19,371 nt of DNA. It comes from GCA-2719315 sp964448645 (lineage in GTDB: Bacteria > Bacteroidota > Bacteroidia > Flavobacteriales > Flavobacteriaceae). Under the pieces are notes generated by a model. The model was not told where the DNA came from. It saw only the letters and a list, made by a program, of their open reading frames with translations, and ran no database searches. This document shows positions 8,274-17,184 of the stretch, in pieces; the stretch's first letter is position 1; each line of letters opens with the position of its first letter. The position numbers were made by a program, and so were the translations under genes. The stretch is taken from positions 1 through 19,371 of the forward strand of contig CAYUZY010000024.1 in the NCBI GenBank assembly GCA_964448645.1, written 5' to 3'.

Positions 8274-9548
8274 GCTCACATTATCATATGCCTCTGAAGT
8301 TAAATCAATATCTTTATTAGAGATAGCATCATTTAAAAAATAACTTTCAAAAGCACTTGGCGGTAAATAAATATTTTTATCTAACATTCCATTAAAGTAT
8401 TTTTTAAAATAAACATTATCTCCTTTTTTAGATGTCTCAAAATTAACTACAGGATCATCTGTAAAGTGAATTGAAATCATAGATCCAATTCTATTAATTT
8501 GATATTTAACTTTATTTTTTTTTGAAATAAACCTTAAGTTTTCTTCTAGTTTTTTTGTTTTTTCTTCTAATCTATTATAAATATCTGGGTCTTCATCTAA
8601 TATTTTTAATGTATTATATCCAGCAGCCATTGCTAATGGATTTCCGCTTAAAGTTCCCGCTTGATAAACATGACCTTTTGGTGCTAAATATGACATTATT
8701 TCAATATTTGATGCAAATGCTCCAACAGGCAATCCTCCACCTAAGACTTTACCAAAAGTTACTATATCAGCTTTAACACCAAATAATTCTTGAGCTCCTC
8801 CTTTTGAAAGTCTAAAACCGGTCATTACCTCATCAAAAATTAGTAATGCTTTATGATCATCACAAAGAGATCTTAAACCTTTTAAAAAATCTTTTTTGGG
8901 AGGAATGCAACCCATATTTCCTGCAACAGGCTCAATTATCAAAGCAGCTATTTCATTCTTGTTTTTATGAAATATGTTAGAAACATTTTCTAAATTATTA
9001 AATTCAGCAATTAATGTGTCTTTAGCTGATCCCTGAGTAACTCCAGGGCTGCTTGGATTTCCAAATGTTGCACCTCCACTTCCAGTCTGAATTAAGAAAG
9101 AATCTGAATGCCCATGATAGCAACCCGAAAATTTAATAATTTTCTCTTTTCCAGTAAATCCTCTTGCAAGTCTTATTGAACTCATACATGCTTCAGTTCC
9201 AGAATTAACAAATCTAATTTGATCTATATTTGGAACCATTTTTACTACAAGTTTTGCAATCTTTGTTTCCAATTCAGTTGGAGTTCCAAAAGAAGTTCCA
9301 TTCTTTGTTGTTTCAATTATTGATTCTATTACTAGAGGATTAGCATGACCAAGAATCATAGGGCCCCAACTAGAAACATAATCTATATATTTATTATTAT
9401 CCTCATCAAATAAATATGCTCCTTTTGCCTTTTTTATAAAAATAGGATTTCCTCCAACAGCTTTAAAAGCTCTTACTGGAGAATTGACACCCCCAGCTAT
9501 AACTTCTTTAGCTTCTTTAAACAATTTACTACTTCTTTTATATCTCAT
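8262..9548 (-). CDS. hemL: glutamate-1-semialdehyde 2,1-aminomutase
   Basis: HemL converts glutamate-1-semialdehyde to 5-aminolevulinate, the committed precursor of heme in the C5 pathway, using pyridoxal phosphate. The 428 residues match the family length. Lys267 in FGKVLGGGLPVG is the PLP Schiff-base lysine. IFDEVMTGFR (237-246) carries the cofactor-binding Asp. The N-terminal GGVNSPVRAF and the NSGTEA block (115-120) are also characteristic. The partner glutamyl-tRNA reductase (hemA) is not here. The gene starts with ATG 6 bp after the stop of the upstream glucosaminidase gene, so it is likely the last gene of a three-gene transcript with no functional link apparent. Its 3' end overlaps lysS by 12 bp. 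Confidence 0.97.
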   Translation of the reverse strand: MRYKRSSKLFKEAKEVIAGGVNSPVRAFKAVGGNPIFIKKAKGAYLFDEDNNKYIDYVSSWGPMILGHANPLVIESIIETTKNGTSFGTPTELETKIAKLVVKMVPNIDQIRFVNSGTEACMSSIRLARGFTGKEKIIKFSGCYHGHSDSFLIQTGSGGATFGNPSSPGVTQGSAKDTLIAEFNNLENVSNIFHKNKNEIAALIIEPVAGNMGCIPPKKDFLKGLRSLCDDHKALLIFDEVMTGFRLSKGGAQELFGVKADIVTFGKVLGGGLPVGAFASNIEIMSYLAPKGHVYQAGTLSGNPLAMAAGYNTLKILDEDPDIYNRLEEKTKKLEENLRFISKKNKVKYQINRIGSMISIHFTDDPVVNFETSKKGDNVYFKKYFNGMLDKNIYLPPSAFESYFLNDAISNKDIDLTSEAYDNVSSNF

Positions 9549-9554
9549 AAAAAA

Positions 9555-10355
9555 TTATGGAATCTTTAAAATTTGCCCTAAACTAATTTTTGTTCCTTTG
9601 ATGTTATTATTTTTAATAATTTCTTCAATTGATATATTATATTTTTTTGAAATAGAATAAAGAGTATCACCTTTAACTACTGTATGAAAAACTTCGTTTA
9701 CAAAATTCCTTGCTTTTGAATTACGATTATCAAAACGATCTAATTTGTATCTTTCTATTAAACTTATTAATTTCTTTGGATATTTAGGGTCAGTGGCATA
9801 ACCAGCTTTTTTAAGCCCTTTTGCCCATGATTTATAATTTGTTTTTTTTAAATCAAACAAAAAATCATATCTAGATCGACTATTTAAAAAAATTGAATGA
9901 TCTCTATAAGATAATTCTGGACTTTTATAAACTCTAAAACATTCTCCTTTTTCATCATCATCATGATACATTTTTTTTCCTTTCCATTTTTTATGACACT
10001 TTATTCCAAAATGATTATTTCCTAAAACAGCTAATCTTCCTTCTCCAATTCCTGATTCTAAAATACCTTGAGCCAAAGTAATACTTGCCGGAATTCCATG
10101 TTTTTTCATTTCAACTTCTGCTATTTGAGAATATTTTTTTATATAATTCTTGACTTTTTGATCATTAGTTAAATATCTATTATTAATCTCTAAAGGTTTT
10201 TTTTTAAAATTTTGTTTATTATTTGCTAGTTCAGAAACTTTTAAATTCTGGCTGGATATCTTTTTTCTTTTACCAATCTTTTTAGATGATCCACAAGAAA
10301 TAAATAAAATTGAGAATATTACAATTAAAAAGTTTAATAATTTATAGTTTCCCAT
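9555..10355 (-). CDS. lipoprotein glucosaminidase (GH73-like) with LysM domain
   Basis: This is a predicted peptidoglycan hydrolase anchored in the envelope. The 266-residue protein begins with a lipoprotein signal ending LFISC, with Cys21 as the lipidation site. A glucosaminidase domain spans about 68-208: TLAQGILESGIGEGRLA contains the likely catalytic Glu100, followed by NNHFGIKC (113-120), YRDHSIFL (150-157) and the AGYATDPKYP block (184-193). A single LysM domain (about 223-265, VVKGDTLYSISKKYNIS) should bind glycan chains. It overlaps the upstream PLP-enzyme gene by 22 bp and lies 6 bp before hemL. Bonds cut are inferred from the family: beta-N-acetylglucosaminyl links in the glycan strand. 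Confidence 0.9.
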   Translation of the reverse strand: MGNYKLLNFLIVIFSILFISCGSSKKIGKRKKISSQNLKVSELANNKQNFKKKPLEINNRYLTNDQKVKNYIKKYSQIAEVEMKKHGIPASITLAQGILESGIGEGRLAVLGNNHFGIKCHKKWKGKKMYHDDDEKGECFRVYKSPELSYRDHSIFLNSRSRYDFLFDLKKTNYKSWAKGLKKAGYATDPKYPKKLISLIERYKLDRFDNRNSKARNFVNEVFHTVVKGDTLYSISKKYNISIEEIIKNNNIKGTKISLGQILKIP

Positions 10356-11263
10356 CCTCTCTCTTCTAATTTTAAATTCATACCATTAACTCCTTGTAAT
10401 CCTCCTGAATTTATTACTAATATGTTTTTTCCCCATTTCCATTTATTTTTTTTTATCATATCAAAAATACCAAAAACCATTTTTGCATTATAAATAGGAT
10501 CTAATGGAATTTTATGTTCTTTATAAAAGTAATTTATAAAATTAATTAATTCTTTATTAACCTTTGCATAACCATTAAATATATAATTATCAATAAGAGT
10601 CCAATTCATTCTAGATGTATATTTAAATATTTCTTTTTTCATTTTTTTATGCTTCAATGACAAAAATCCTATAACAAATTGATTTAAATTAGAACTTTCT
10701 ATAATTCCAGAAATCGTACATCCCGTTCCTACAGAAACACATACAGAGTCATATTCTTTGTCATTAATAGTTAAAATTTCTTTGCATCCTTTAATGGCCT
10801 CCATGCTTTTCCCTCCTTCAGGAATAATTTTTATATTAGAATTTGAATTTATAATTTTTTTTAATTTAATTCCTGCTTCATATAAACGATATTCTTCTCT
10901 TGAAACAAAATATAATTCCATATTATTTTTTTTACAAAATAAAAGTGTAGGGTTTAATAAATATTTATTTTCCCATTCTTTTCCTCTAATAATTCCAATA
11001 GTTTTAATGCCATATAAATTCCCGGCTTTTGCAAGAGCTGATAAATGATTGGAATAAGCGCCTCCGAATGATAATAATTTATTTCTTTTGTCTTTATTTA
11101 ATTTTAGAAAAGTATATTTAAGTTTTCTAAATTTATTGCCAGAAATCCATTTGTCAATTTGATCCTCCCTTTTTAAAGTAATCTTATGTCCTTTTATTTC
11201 TATTGGACTTTCATTTTTACTAATTATTTTCTTTTCAAAAATTTTTTTTCTAATGTTAGGCAT
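10334..11263 (-). CDS. PLP-dependent enzyme, ACC deaminase / D-cysteine desulfhydrase family
   Basis: The 309-residue protein belongs to the fold-type II PLP enzymes. SGNKFRKLKY (41-50) places the PLP lysine at Lys44. FGGAYSNHLSALA (66-78) is the conserved cofactor and substrate loop. SVGTGCTISG (177-186) resembles the phosphate-binding glycine loop. As I recall from work on the family, ACC deaminases have Glu after the active-site Tyr and Leu in an HLGG motif, while plant D-cysteine desulfhydrases have Ser and Thr there. Here the positions appear as Asn259 (DPIYNAK) and Ser286 (NSGG), matching neither. The reaction is therefore unknown; beta-elimination or deamination of a small D-amino acid is plausible. 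It is the first gene of the run leading to hemL. Confidence 0.85.
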   Translation of the reverse strand: MPNIRKKIFEKKIISKNESPIEIKGHKITLKREDQIDKWISGNKFRKLKYTFLKLNKDKRNKLLSFGGAYSNHLSALAKAGNLYGIKTIGIIRGKEWENKYLLNPTLLFCKKNNMELYFVSREEYRLYEAGIKLKKIINSNSNIKIIPEGGKSMEAIKGCKEILTINDKEYDSVCVSVGTGCTISGIIESSNLNQFVIGFLSLKHKKMKKEIFKYTSRMNWTLIDNYIFNGYAKVNKELINFINYFYKEHKIPLDPIYNAKMVFGIFDMIKKNKWKWGKNILVINSGGLQGVNGMNLKLEERGWETINY

Positions 11264-11303
11264 AGTTTTTGTAATTTAACAAAATAACCGTAAAGCTATT
11301 TAA

Positions 11304-11819
11304 ATGAAATATTTTTCTTTGTTATTGTTTTTATTTCTTTTTTCATGTTCTTCTATATATGTTATAAGTGATCATGATTCTAGTACAGATTTTAAATCAT
11401 ACAAAACTTTTGCTTATCTAAAATCTTCTATTGACAAAGCAGAAATTTCAGATTTAGATAAAAGAAGAATTTTAAAATCGATAGATTTAGAACTTGAATC
11501 TAAAGGGTTAAATAAATCAAAAACCCCAGATCTTTTAATAACCTTTTCAACTAATGCAAAAGAAAAAATATATATCAATACAGATTATCTATATTCAAAT
11601 TGGCATTACAATCCTTATTTTTATGGTGCAATGAGACCTTATCCTATTAATCAAATTGAAGGAACTTTATATATTAATTTAATTGATTCTAAAACTAAAA
11701 AACTTATATGGCAGGGTAAAGGAAAAGGAGGACTAAATGAGTATATTAAAAATAGAGATGAAAAAATAAGTCATTTTGTTTCAGAAATTTTAAATAACTT
11801 CCCTCCAGCCCAGGGATAA
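11304..11819 (+). CDS. DUF4136-type lipoprotein
   Basis: The 171-residue protein starts with a lipoprotein signal ending LFLFSC, giving lipidation at Cys15. The mature part opens with the DHDSSTDFKSYKTFAYL pattern (about 23-39) that marks DUF4136. It goes on with a short DLLITFSTNAKEKI strand region and ends with TLYINLIDSKTKKLIWQGKG (125-144), also typical. Function of the family is not known; members are small periplasmic-facing lipoproteins common in Bacteroidota. The start ATG is 40 bp from the divergent PLP-enzyme gene. Its stop codon (11817-11819) abuts the alaS stop codon with no base between. Confidence 0.85.
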   Translation: MKYFSLLLFLFLFSCSSIYVISDHDSSTDFKSYKTFAYLKSSIDKAEISDLDKRRILKSIDLELESKGLNKSKTPDLLITFSTNAKEKIYINTDYLYSNWHYNPYFYGAMRPYPINQIEGTLYINLIDSKTKKLIWQGKGKGGLNEYIKNRDEKISHFVSEILNNFPPAQG

Positions 11820-14438
11820 TTATAATTTATTTAAAATTAATTCTGCTTCAGTTAATGCTTTTTTTATTCCTTTGGGATTCTTTCCTCCTGAGGTAGCAAA
11901 AAAGGTTTGACCACCTCCAGAACCTTCTATATGCTTACCTAAAACCCTAACAACATCAACAGCGTTTATATCTTTTTTGTTAACTAATTCTTTAGAAATA
12001 TAACAACTTATAATAGGTTTTCCTCCTTTATTAGAAGCTAATACTAAGAATAAATTATCTTTATTCTTGCCAATAAGAAAAGCAAGATCTTTTATATTTT
12101 TAGAATCTAAGTCAACTTCCTTTGCAAGAAATAATAATTTATTTTTATCTATTAAAGATTTATTTATTTCATCCTCTATATTTTTCAAGTTTTTATGACT
12201 TAATTCCAGCAATTCCTTTTTTAAACTATTATTCTCTTCCCTAACTTTTTCGATAGTTTTTAAAATATCTTGAGGATTATTAAATTTATTTTCTAACAAT
12301 TCAACCAAATCATTTCTTTTCTCAAAATGATCTTTAACAGTATCTCCTGTAATTGCTTCAATTCTTCTAATTCCAGAGGCAATAGAAGTTTCAGAAAGAA
12401 TTTTAAAATGCCAAATATCATGAGTGTTTTTAACGTGAGTACCTCCACAAAGCTCATAAGATTGTCCAAACTTTATGGTCCTAACAACATCTTCATATTT
12501 TTCGCCAAATAATCCAATTGCGCCTTTATTAATAGCTTCTTTGTAGGGTTCATTTCTGTTTTCTTCTAAAGGAATATGTTCCATTATTCTAGAATTAACA
12601 AACTGTTCAATCTCAATAATTTCTTCCCTTTTCAACTTTGAAAAATGAGAAAAATCAAATCTAAAAATTCTCGAATGAACCATTGATCCTTTTTGTTCAA
12701 CATGATCTCCAAGAATTGATCTTAAAGCTTGATGTAAAAGATGAGTTGCAGTATGATTAGAAGAAGTTAATATACGTTGTTTTGAATCTACAACTGCCTT
12801 AAAAACTTCTCTTAAATTAGAAGGTAGATTTTTTGTATAATGAAGAATTACATTGTTTTCTTTTTTTGTATCAATTATATAAAAAACATCTCCATTAACA
12901 GATTGCAGATATCCTTTATCCCCAACTTGCCCTCCTCCTTCAGGATAAAATGGAGTAAGATTAAAAACAAGTTGATAATAATTTCCTTCTTTAACTGATT
13001 TTATTTTTCTATATCTAGTAATTTTTACATCTGTTGACAAATAATCATATCCAACAAATTCTTCAACATAATCAGATTCTAAAACGACCCAATCTTCTGA
13101 ATTTAATAATGAAGCAGCTCTAGATCTTTTCTTTTGAATATTCATTTCTTTATCAAATTCATCACTATCAATTGAATATCCTTTTTCACTAGCTATGAGA
13201 GCTGTTAAGTCAATCGGAAAACCATAGGTGTCATATAATTTAAAACATTTAGAACCACTTATAATCTTATTTTTTGAACTGGATATAATATTATCTAGAA
13301 GTGTTAAACCCTGATCAAGTGTTTTTAAAAAAGACTTTTCTTCTTCTCTTATAACATTTAATAAAAGATTACTCTCTTTAGTTAATTCAGGAAAAAATGA
13401 TCTAAGTTGTTTTTCTAATGTTGAAACTAACTTATAAATAAAAGGGGTTTTTTGATCTAAAAATGTAAAGCCATATCTTATGGCTCTTCTTAAAATTCTT
13501 CTGATCACATATCCAGCACCATTATTACTTGGAAGTTGGCCGTCAGCAATTGCAAAACAAACTGCTCTTATATGATCAGAGATAACTCTTATGGCTCTAT
13601 CAATAACTTCTTTTTTTCCATAATTAAAATTAGTCAAAAGTTCAATTTCTCTAATAAGGGGAGTAAAAACATCTGTATCATAATTTGATTTTTTATTCTG
13701 AAGAACCATACAAAGTCTTTCAAACCCTAAACCAGTATCAATATGTTTTTCAGGTAATTTTTCTAAACTTCCATCAGCTTTTCTATTAAACTCAATAAAA
13801 ACAAGATTCCATAATTCTATTACTTCTGAATTATCCTTGTTAACAAGAGAAGATCCTGGTAATTTTTTCTTATCCTTTTCAGATCTCAAATCAATATGAA
13901 TTTCAGAACATGGCCCACATGGTCCTTGATCTCCCATTTCCCAAAAATTGTCATTTTTATTTCCCAACAAAATTCTATCATTTGGAACTATTTTGCTCCA
14001 AAAATTATAGGCTTCAATATCTTTTTCTAAACCATCTTCTTTTGAACCTTCAAAAATAGTTACATATAAACTTTCCACAGGAATTTTGAAATTTATTGTT
14101 AATAATTCCCATGCCCAATTAATTGCTTCTTCCTTAAAGTAATCTCCAAAACTCCAATTTCCAAGCATTTCAAAAAAAGTATGATGGTATGTGTCAATTC
14201 CTACTTCTTCTAAATCATTGTGTTTTCCAGAAACTCTTAAACATTTTTGAGTATTACAAATTCTTTTATTTATTGGTTTTGAATTACCTAAAAAATATTC
14301 CTTAAATTGATTCATCCCAGCATTTGTAAACATTAAAGTGGGATCATTTTTAATAATCATCGGAGCTGACTTAACAATTTCATGTTTTTTGTCAGCAAAA
14401 AATTTTAAAAACTCTTTTCTGATTTCCGATGATTTCAT
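11820..14438 (-). CDS. alaS: alanyl-tRNA synthetase
   Basis: AlaRS charges tRNA-Ala and hydrolyses mischarged Ser- or Gly-tRNA-Ala. The 872 residues equal the usual full length. The class II catalytic domain fills about 1-250 and opens with the family-typical SSEIRKEFLKFFADKKHEIV. The editing-domain metal site is intact: His562 and His566 in HTATHLLH, Cys664 and His668 in CGGTH. A C-Ala domain follows to the end, with the GSGGGQTFFATSGGKNP segment. The start is ATG with only a weak A/T context. Divergent from the M23 peptidase gene across 91 bp; convergent with the DUF4136 gene without spacer. Confidence 0.98.
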   Translation of the reverse strand: MKSSEIRKEFLKFFADKKHEIVKSAPMIIKNDPTLMFTNAGMNQFKEYFLGNSKPINKRICNTQKCLRVSGKHNDLEEVGIDTYHHTFFEMLGNWSFGDYFKEEAINWAWELLTINFKIPVESLYVTIFEGSKEDGLEKDIEAYNFWSKIVPNDRILLGNKNDNFWEMGDQGPCGPCSEIHIDLRSEKDKKKLPGSSLVNKDNSEVIELWNLVFIEFNRKADGSLEKLPEKHIDTGLGFERLCMVLQNKKSNYDTDVFTPLIREIELLTNFNYGKKEVIDRAIRVISDHIRAVCFAIADGQLPSNNGAGYVIRRILRRAIRYGFTFLDQKTPFIYKLVSTLEKQLRSFFPELTKESNLLLNVIREEEKSFLKTLDQGLTLLDNIISSSKNKIISGSKCFKLYDTYGFPIDLTALIASEKGYSIDSDEFDKEMNIQKKRSRAASLLNSEDWVVLESDYVEEFVGYDYLSTDVKITRYRKIKSVKEGNYYQLVFNLTPFYPEGGGQVGDKGYLQSVNGDVFYIIDTKKENNVILHYTKNLPSNLREVFKAVVDSKQRILTSSNHTATHLLHQALRSILGDHVEQKGSMVHSRIFRFDFSHFSKLKREEIIEIEQFVNSRIMEHIPLEENRNEPYKEAINKGAIGLFGEKYEDVVRTIKFGQSYELCGGTHVKNTHDIWHFKILSETSIASGIRRIEAITGDTVKDHFEKRNDLVELLENKFNNPQDILKTIEKVREENNSLKKELLELSHKNLKNIEDEINKSLIDKNKLLFLAKEVDLDSKNIKDLAFLIGKNKDNLFLVLASNKGGKPIISCYISKELVNKKDINAVDVVRVLGKHIEGSGGGQTFFATSGGKNPKGIKKALTEAELILNKL

Positions 14439-14480
14439 TTAACAAAAATAATTTTAAATAATTAATTAATGATTAAAATA

Positions 14481-14508
14481 TTGTTATATATCAATATTGC
14501 TATATTTG
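14481..14508 (+). promoter_or_regulatory. promoter for the M23 peptidase-merR transcript
   Basis: TTG (14481-14483), 17-nt spacer, TATATTTG (14501-14508): a full match to the Bacteroidota consensus TTG-N17-23-TAnnTTTG. Transcription would start near 14514, about 16 nt before the ATG at 14530. No Shine-Dalgarno follows. In a strongly AT-rich gap the -7 part could occur by chance, but the correct spacing and position raise confidence. Confidence 0.6.
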
Positions 14509-14529
14509 TTATATAATTTTAATTACTAA

Positions 14530-15507
14530 ATGTCCAGAATTAAATATTACTACGATCCCGAATCTTTATCATATAAGGAAATTAAAGTTACTAATAAGCT
14601 AAGAGTTTCAAACTTTATGTTATTTATTTTTTCTTCCTTTTTATTTGGTATTGTTTCTCTCTTAATTATTCTTAATACTGATATTATTGATACCCCAACA
14701 GAGATTAACCAAAACAGAGAACTTACAAATTATAAAATTCAATTTGATATACTAAACAAAAAATTAAATCAAGTAGAAAATGTTCTTTCAAATCTAGAAG
14801 AAAGAGATAATAATTTATATCGTCTATATTTTGAAGCTAGTCCTATTCCAAAAGAACAAAGAATTGCAGGTTTTGGTGGTGTAAATAGATATAAAGATCT
14901 AGAAGGTTTTGACAATTCAGCCCTAATTATAAATGCAACTAAAAGATTAGATGTTTTGATGAAACAGACTGTAGTTCAGTCAAAATCTTTAGATGAAATT
15001 GAATCCTTAGCTATAAATAAAAAAGAGCTTCTTGCATCTATACCTTCGATCCAGCCTATTAAAAATAAAGATCTTAAAAGGATGGCTTCTGGTTTTGGTT
15101 ATAGAACTGATCCTTTTACAAAGAAGAAAAGAAAACATTGGGGAATGGATTTTTCAGCAAAAAGAGGAACTCCAGTATATGCTTCAGGTAATGGAATAAT
15201 CAAACGAGCAGATAATAGATCTGCGGGTTTTGGAAAACATATTAGAATTGATCACGGTTTTGGATATACAAGTTTGTATGCTCATTTGCAAAAATATAAT
15301 GTTAGAAGAGGTCAAAAAATAAAAAGAGGTGATCTTATTGGTTATGTTGGTAATTCCGGAAGATCAGTAGCTCCTCACCTACATTATGAAATTTTTAAAG
15401 ATGGTCAAAGAATAAATCCAATTAACTTTTACTATGGGAATCTTTCCCCAGAAGAGTATGATATCCTTCTTAATCAAGCAAGTCAGGAAAACCAATCCAT
15501 GGACTAA
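14530..15507 (+). CDS. M23 family metallopeptidase, membrane-anchored
   Basis: This predicted zinc endopeptidase cuts peptidoglycan cross-bridges or stem peptides. Residues 1-22 are cytoplasmic and open with SRIKYYYDPESLSYKEI, an N-terminus I associate with a conserved Bacteroidota M23 group. A transmembrane helix spans about 28-49. A coiled coil spans about 57-98. The M23 (LytM-like) domain spans about 185-297. Zinc and catalytic residues are all present: His203 and Asp207 in HWGMD, His252 in YAHL, His283 and His285 in HLH. It should therefore be an active enzyme, not an EnvC/NlpD-type activator with a degenerate site. The following merR-type gene begins 2 bp after the stop, so they are co-transcribed. 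Confidence 0.93.
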   Translation: MSRIKYYYDPESLSYKEIKVTNKLRVSNFMLFIFSSFLFGIVSLLIILNTDIIDTPTEINQNRELTNYKIQFDILNKKLNQVENVLSNLEERDNNLYRLYFEASPIPKEQRIAGFGGVNRYKDLEGFDNSALIINATKRLDVLMKQTVVQSKSLDEIESLAINKKELLASIPSIQPIKNKDLKRMASGFGYRTDPFTKKKRKHWGMDFSAKRGTPVYASGNGIIKRADNRSAGFGKHIRIDHGFGYTSLYAHLQKYNVRRGQKIKRGDLIGYVGNSGRSVAPHLHYEIFKDGQRINPINFYYGNLSPEEYDILLNQASQENQSMD

Positions 15508-15509
15508 TA

Positions 15510-15836
15510 ATGAACTTAAATCTTCCTGAAAAACGATATTACTCTATAGGCGAAGTTTCAAAAGCTTTTAATGTCAATCCTTCATTACTACGTTTCTGGG
15601 AAAAAGAATTTAATGAAATTAAACCCAAAAAAAAAGAAAGTGGTACAAGAAAATATACCCCAGAAAACATCAGCATTTTAAAATTAATTTATCATCTAGT
15701 TAAAGAAAAGGGAATGACAATTTCAGGAGCTAAAAAACAACTTAAAGTCAAAGATTCTGAAGACGTTAAAATATCTTTATTATCTAAATTAGAAAAAATA
15801 AAAGTTGATTTAAATTTTCTAAAATCAAAACTTTAA
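15510..15836 (+). CDS. small MerR-family transcriptional regulator
   Basis: The 108-residue protein is a MerR-type DNA-binding domain (about 9-78) with a short C-terminal coiled coil (about 85-108). YYSIGEVSKAFNVNPSLLRFWEKEF is the characteristic helix-turn-helix start, and SGTRKYTPENI is the wing. There is no effector-binding domain and no conserved cysteine, so it does not look like a metal or drug sensor. The coiled coil should give a dimer. Translation starts 2 bp after the M23 stop (TAATAATG), suggesting coupling. A role linked to envelope or cell-wall genes is a guess from the neighbour alone. Its TAA stop abuts the der stop codon on the opposite strand. Confidence 0.9.
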   Translation: MNLNLPEKRYYSIGEVSKAFNVNPSLLRFWEKEFNEIKPKKKESGTRKYTPENISILKLIYHLVKEKGMTISGAKKQLKVKDSEDVKISLLSKLEKIKVDLNFLKSKL

Positions 15837-17141
15837 CTACTTTTTTCTGAAAAATATTTGTATTGGTGATCCACTAAAATCATATTTCTCTCTTAATTTA
15901 TTTTCCAAAAATCTTTTATAAGGGTCTTTAAGGTACTGAGGTAAATTACAGAAAAAAACAAACTGAGGATGAAATGTTGGTAATTGATTACAAAATTTAA
16001 TTTTTATATACTTTCCTTTTGATGATGGGGGTGGAAATTTTTCAATAATAGGAAGTAAATAATTATTAAGTTCTTTAGTTGAAATTCTTTTTTTTCTATT
16101 GTTATAAACCTCAACAGCTTTTTCAATTGATTTAAAAACTCTTTGTTTGTTTAAAGAAGAAATAAAAATAATTGGAACATCTTCAAATGGTTTAATTTGT
16201 TCTTTTATAGTCTTTTCAAAATCTTTTGTTGCAATTTTTTGCTTATCAATTAAATCCCATTTATTTATCAATATTAATAACGCCTTATGATTTCTATGTG
16301 CTAACCAGAATATATTTTGAACTTGACCATCAAAGCCTCTGGTTGCATCAACAATTAAAAGACATACATCAGAATATTCTATTGCCCTTATTGATCTAAT
16401 AACAGAATAAAATTCAACATTTTCTTTTACTTTAGATTTCCTTCTAATACCAGCAGTATCAACTAAATTAAAATCAAACCCAAATAGATTATATCTTGAA
16501 TAAATACTGTCTCTTGTAGTGCCTGCCTTTTCAGTAACAATATTTCTCTCTTCTCCAATTAAACAATTTATATAAGAAGATTTTCCTGCATTTGGTCTTC
16601 CTACAACCGCAAATTTTGGAATTTGAGTTTCATTTTCACTTTTATCTTCTTTTAAACTTAATACAATATCATCCAATAGTTCACCCGTTCCGCTTCCATT
16701 TATACTTGATAATGGATAAATTGGGTCAAAACCTAATTCATAAAATTCACCTGTAATTTTTAATTTACTTGAATTGTCTACTTTATTTACTACTAAAAAA
16801 ATTGATTTTTTAGATTTCCTTATCAATTTTGAAATGTTCAAGTCCATTCCCGTTAAACCATCATTAACATCAACCATAAAAATAATTGCATCAGCCTCAT
16901 CTATGGCTATATTAACTTGTTTGTCAATTTCTTTTTGAAAAACATCATCACTATTCTCAATGTATCCCCCTGTGTCAATTAACGTAAAAGCCTTTCCATT
17001 CCAATCACATTTTGAATAATGCCTGTCTCGAGTAACTCCACTAGTTGGATCAACAATTGCTTCACGTCGATTAATCATCCTGTTAAAAAATGTTGATTTT
17101 CCAACATTTGGTCTTCCTACAATTGCAATTATATTACTCAC
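15837..17141 (-). CDS. der: ribosome-assembly GTPase Der (EngA)
   Basis: Der acts in maturation of the 50S ribosomal subunit. The 434-residue protein has the diagnostic tandem GTPase layout. First domain: GRPNVGKST (9-17), DTGG (56-59), NKVD (119-122). Second domain: GRPNAGKSS (181-189), DTAG (228-231), NKWD (293-296). A KH-like domain occupies about 350-434. The start is GTG at 17139-17141: the frame runs into a stop two codons upstream, and the first G motif begins only 8 residues in, so no other start is possible. It lies 43 bp downstream of era on the same strand and probably shares its transcript. Its TAG stop directly abuts the merR stop. Confidence 0.98.
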   Translation of the reverse strand: MSNIIAIVGRPNVGKSTFFNRMINRREAIVDPTSGVTRDRHYSKCDWNGKAFTLIDTGGYIENSDDVFQKEIDKQVNIAIDEADAIIFMVDVNDGLTGMDLNISKLIRKSKKSIFLVVNKVDNSSKLKITGEFYELGFDPIYPLSSINGSGTGELLDDIVLSLKEDKSENETQIPKFAVVGRPNAGKSSYINCLIGEERNIVTEKAGTTRDSIYSRYNLFGFDFNLVDTAGIRRKSKVKENVEFYSVIRSIRAIEYSDVCLLIVDATRGFDGQVQNIFWLAHRNHKALLILINKWDLIDKQKIATKDFEKTIKEQIKPFEDVPIIFISSLNKQRVFKSIEKAVEVYNNRKKRISTKELNNYLLPIIEKFPPPSSKGKYIKIKFCNQLPTFHPQFVFFCNLPQYLKDPYKRFLENKLREKYDFSGSPIQIFFRKK

Positions 17142-17184
17142 TAATTAAATTTAAAAGCAAAAATAATCTATTTATAAATGAGTT

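Noticed and set aside
8555..8776. 73-codon plus-strand open frame
   Set aside because: Antisense inside hemL, which has complete motifs across this region; composition is that of a reverse-strand shadow.
10758..11048. 96-codon plus-strand open frame with hydrophobic residues
   Set aside because: Antisense inside the PLP-enzyme gene; hydrophobicity comes from the complement of lysine-rich codons.
12327..12512. 61-codon plus-strand open frame
   Set aside because: Antisense inside the alaS editing domain, whose metal-binding Cys/His motif is encoded here on the other strand.
14443..14450. TATTTTTG on the minus strand just before alaS
   Set aside because: It ends 4 bp from the start codon and lacks a partner TTG at the right spacing.
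17158..17165. TATTTTTG on the minus strand between era and der
   Set aside because: The nearest TTG is about 29 bp away, outside the accepted spacing. Co-transcription from era is simpler.
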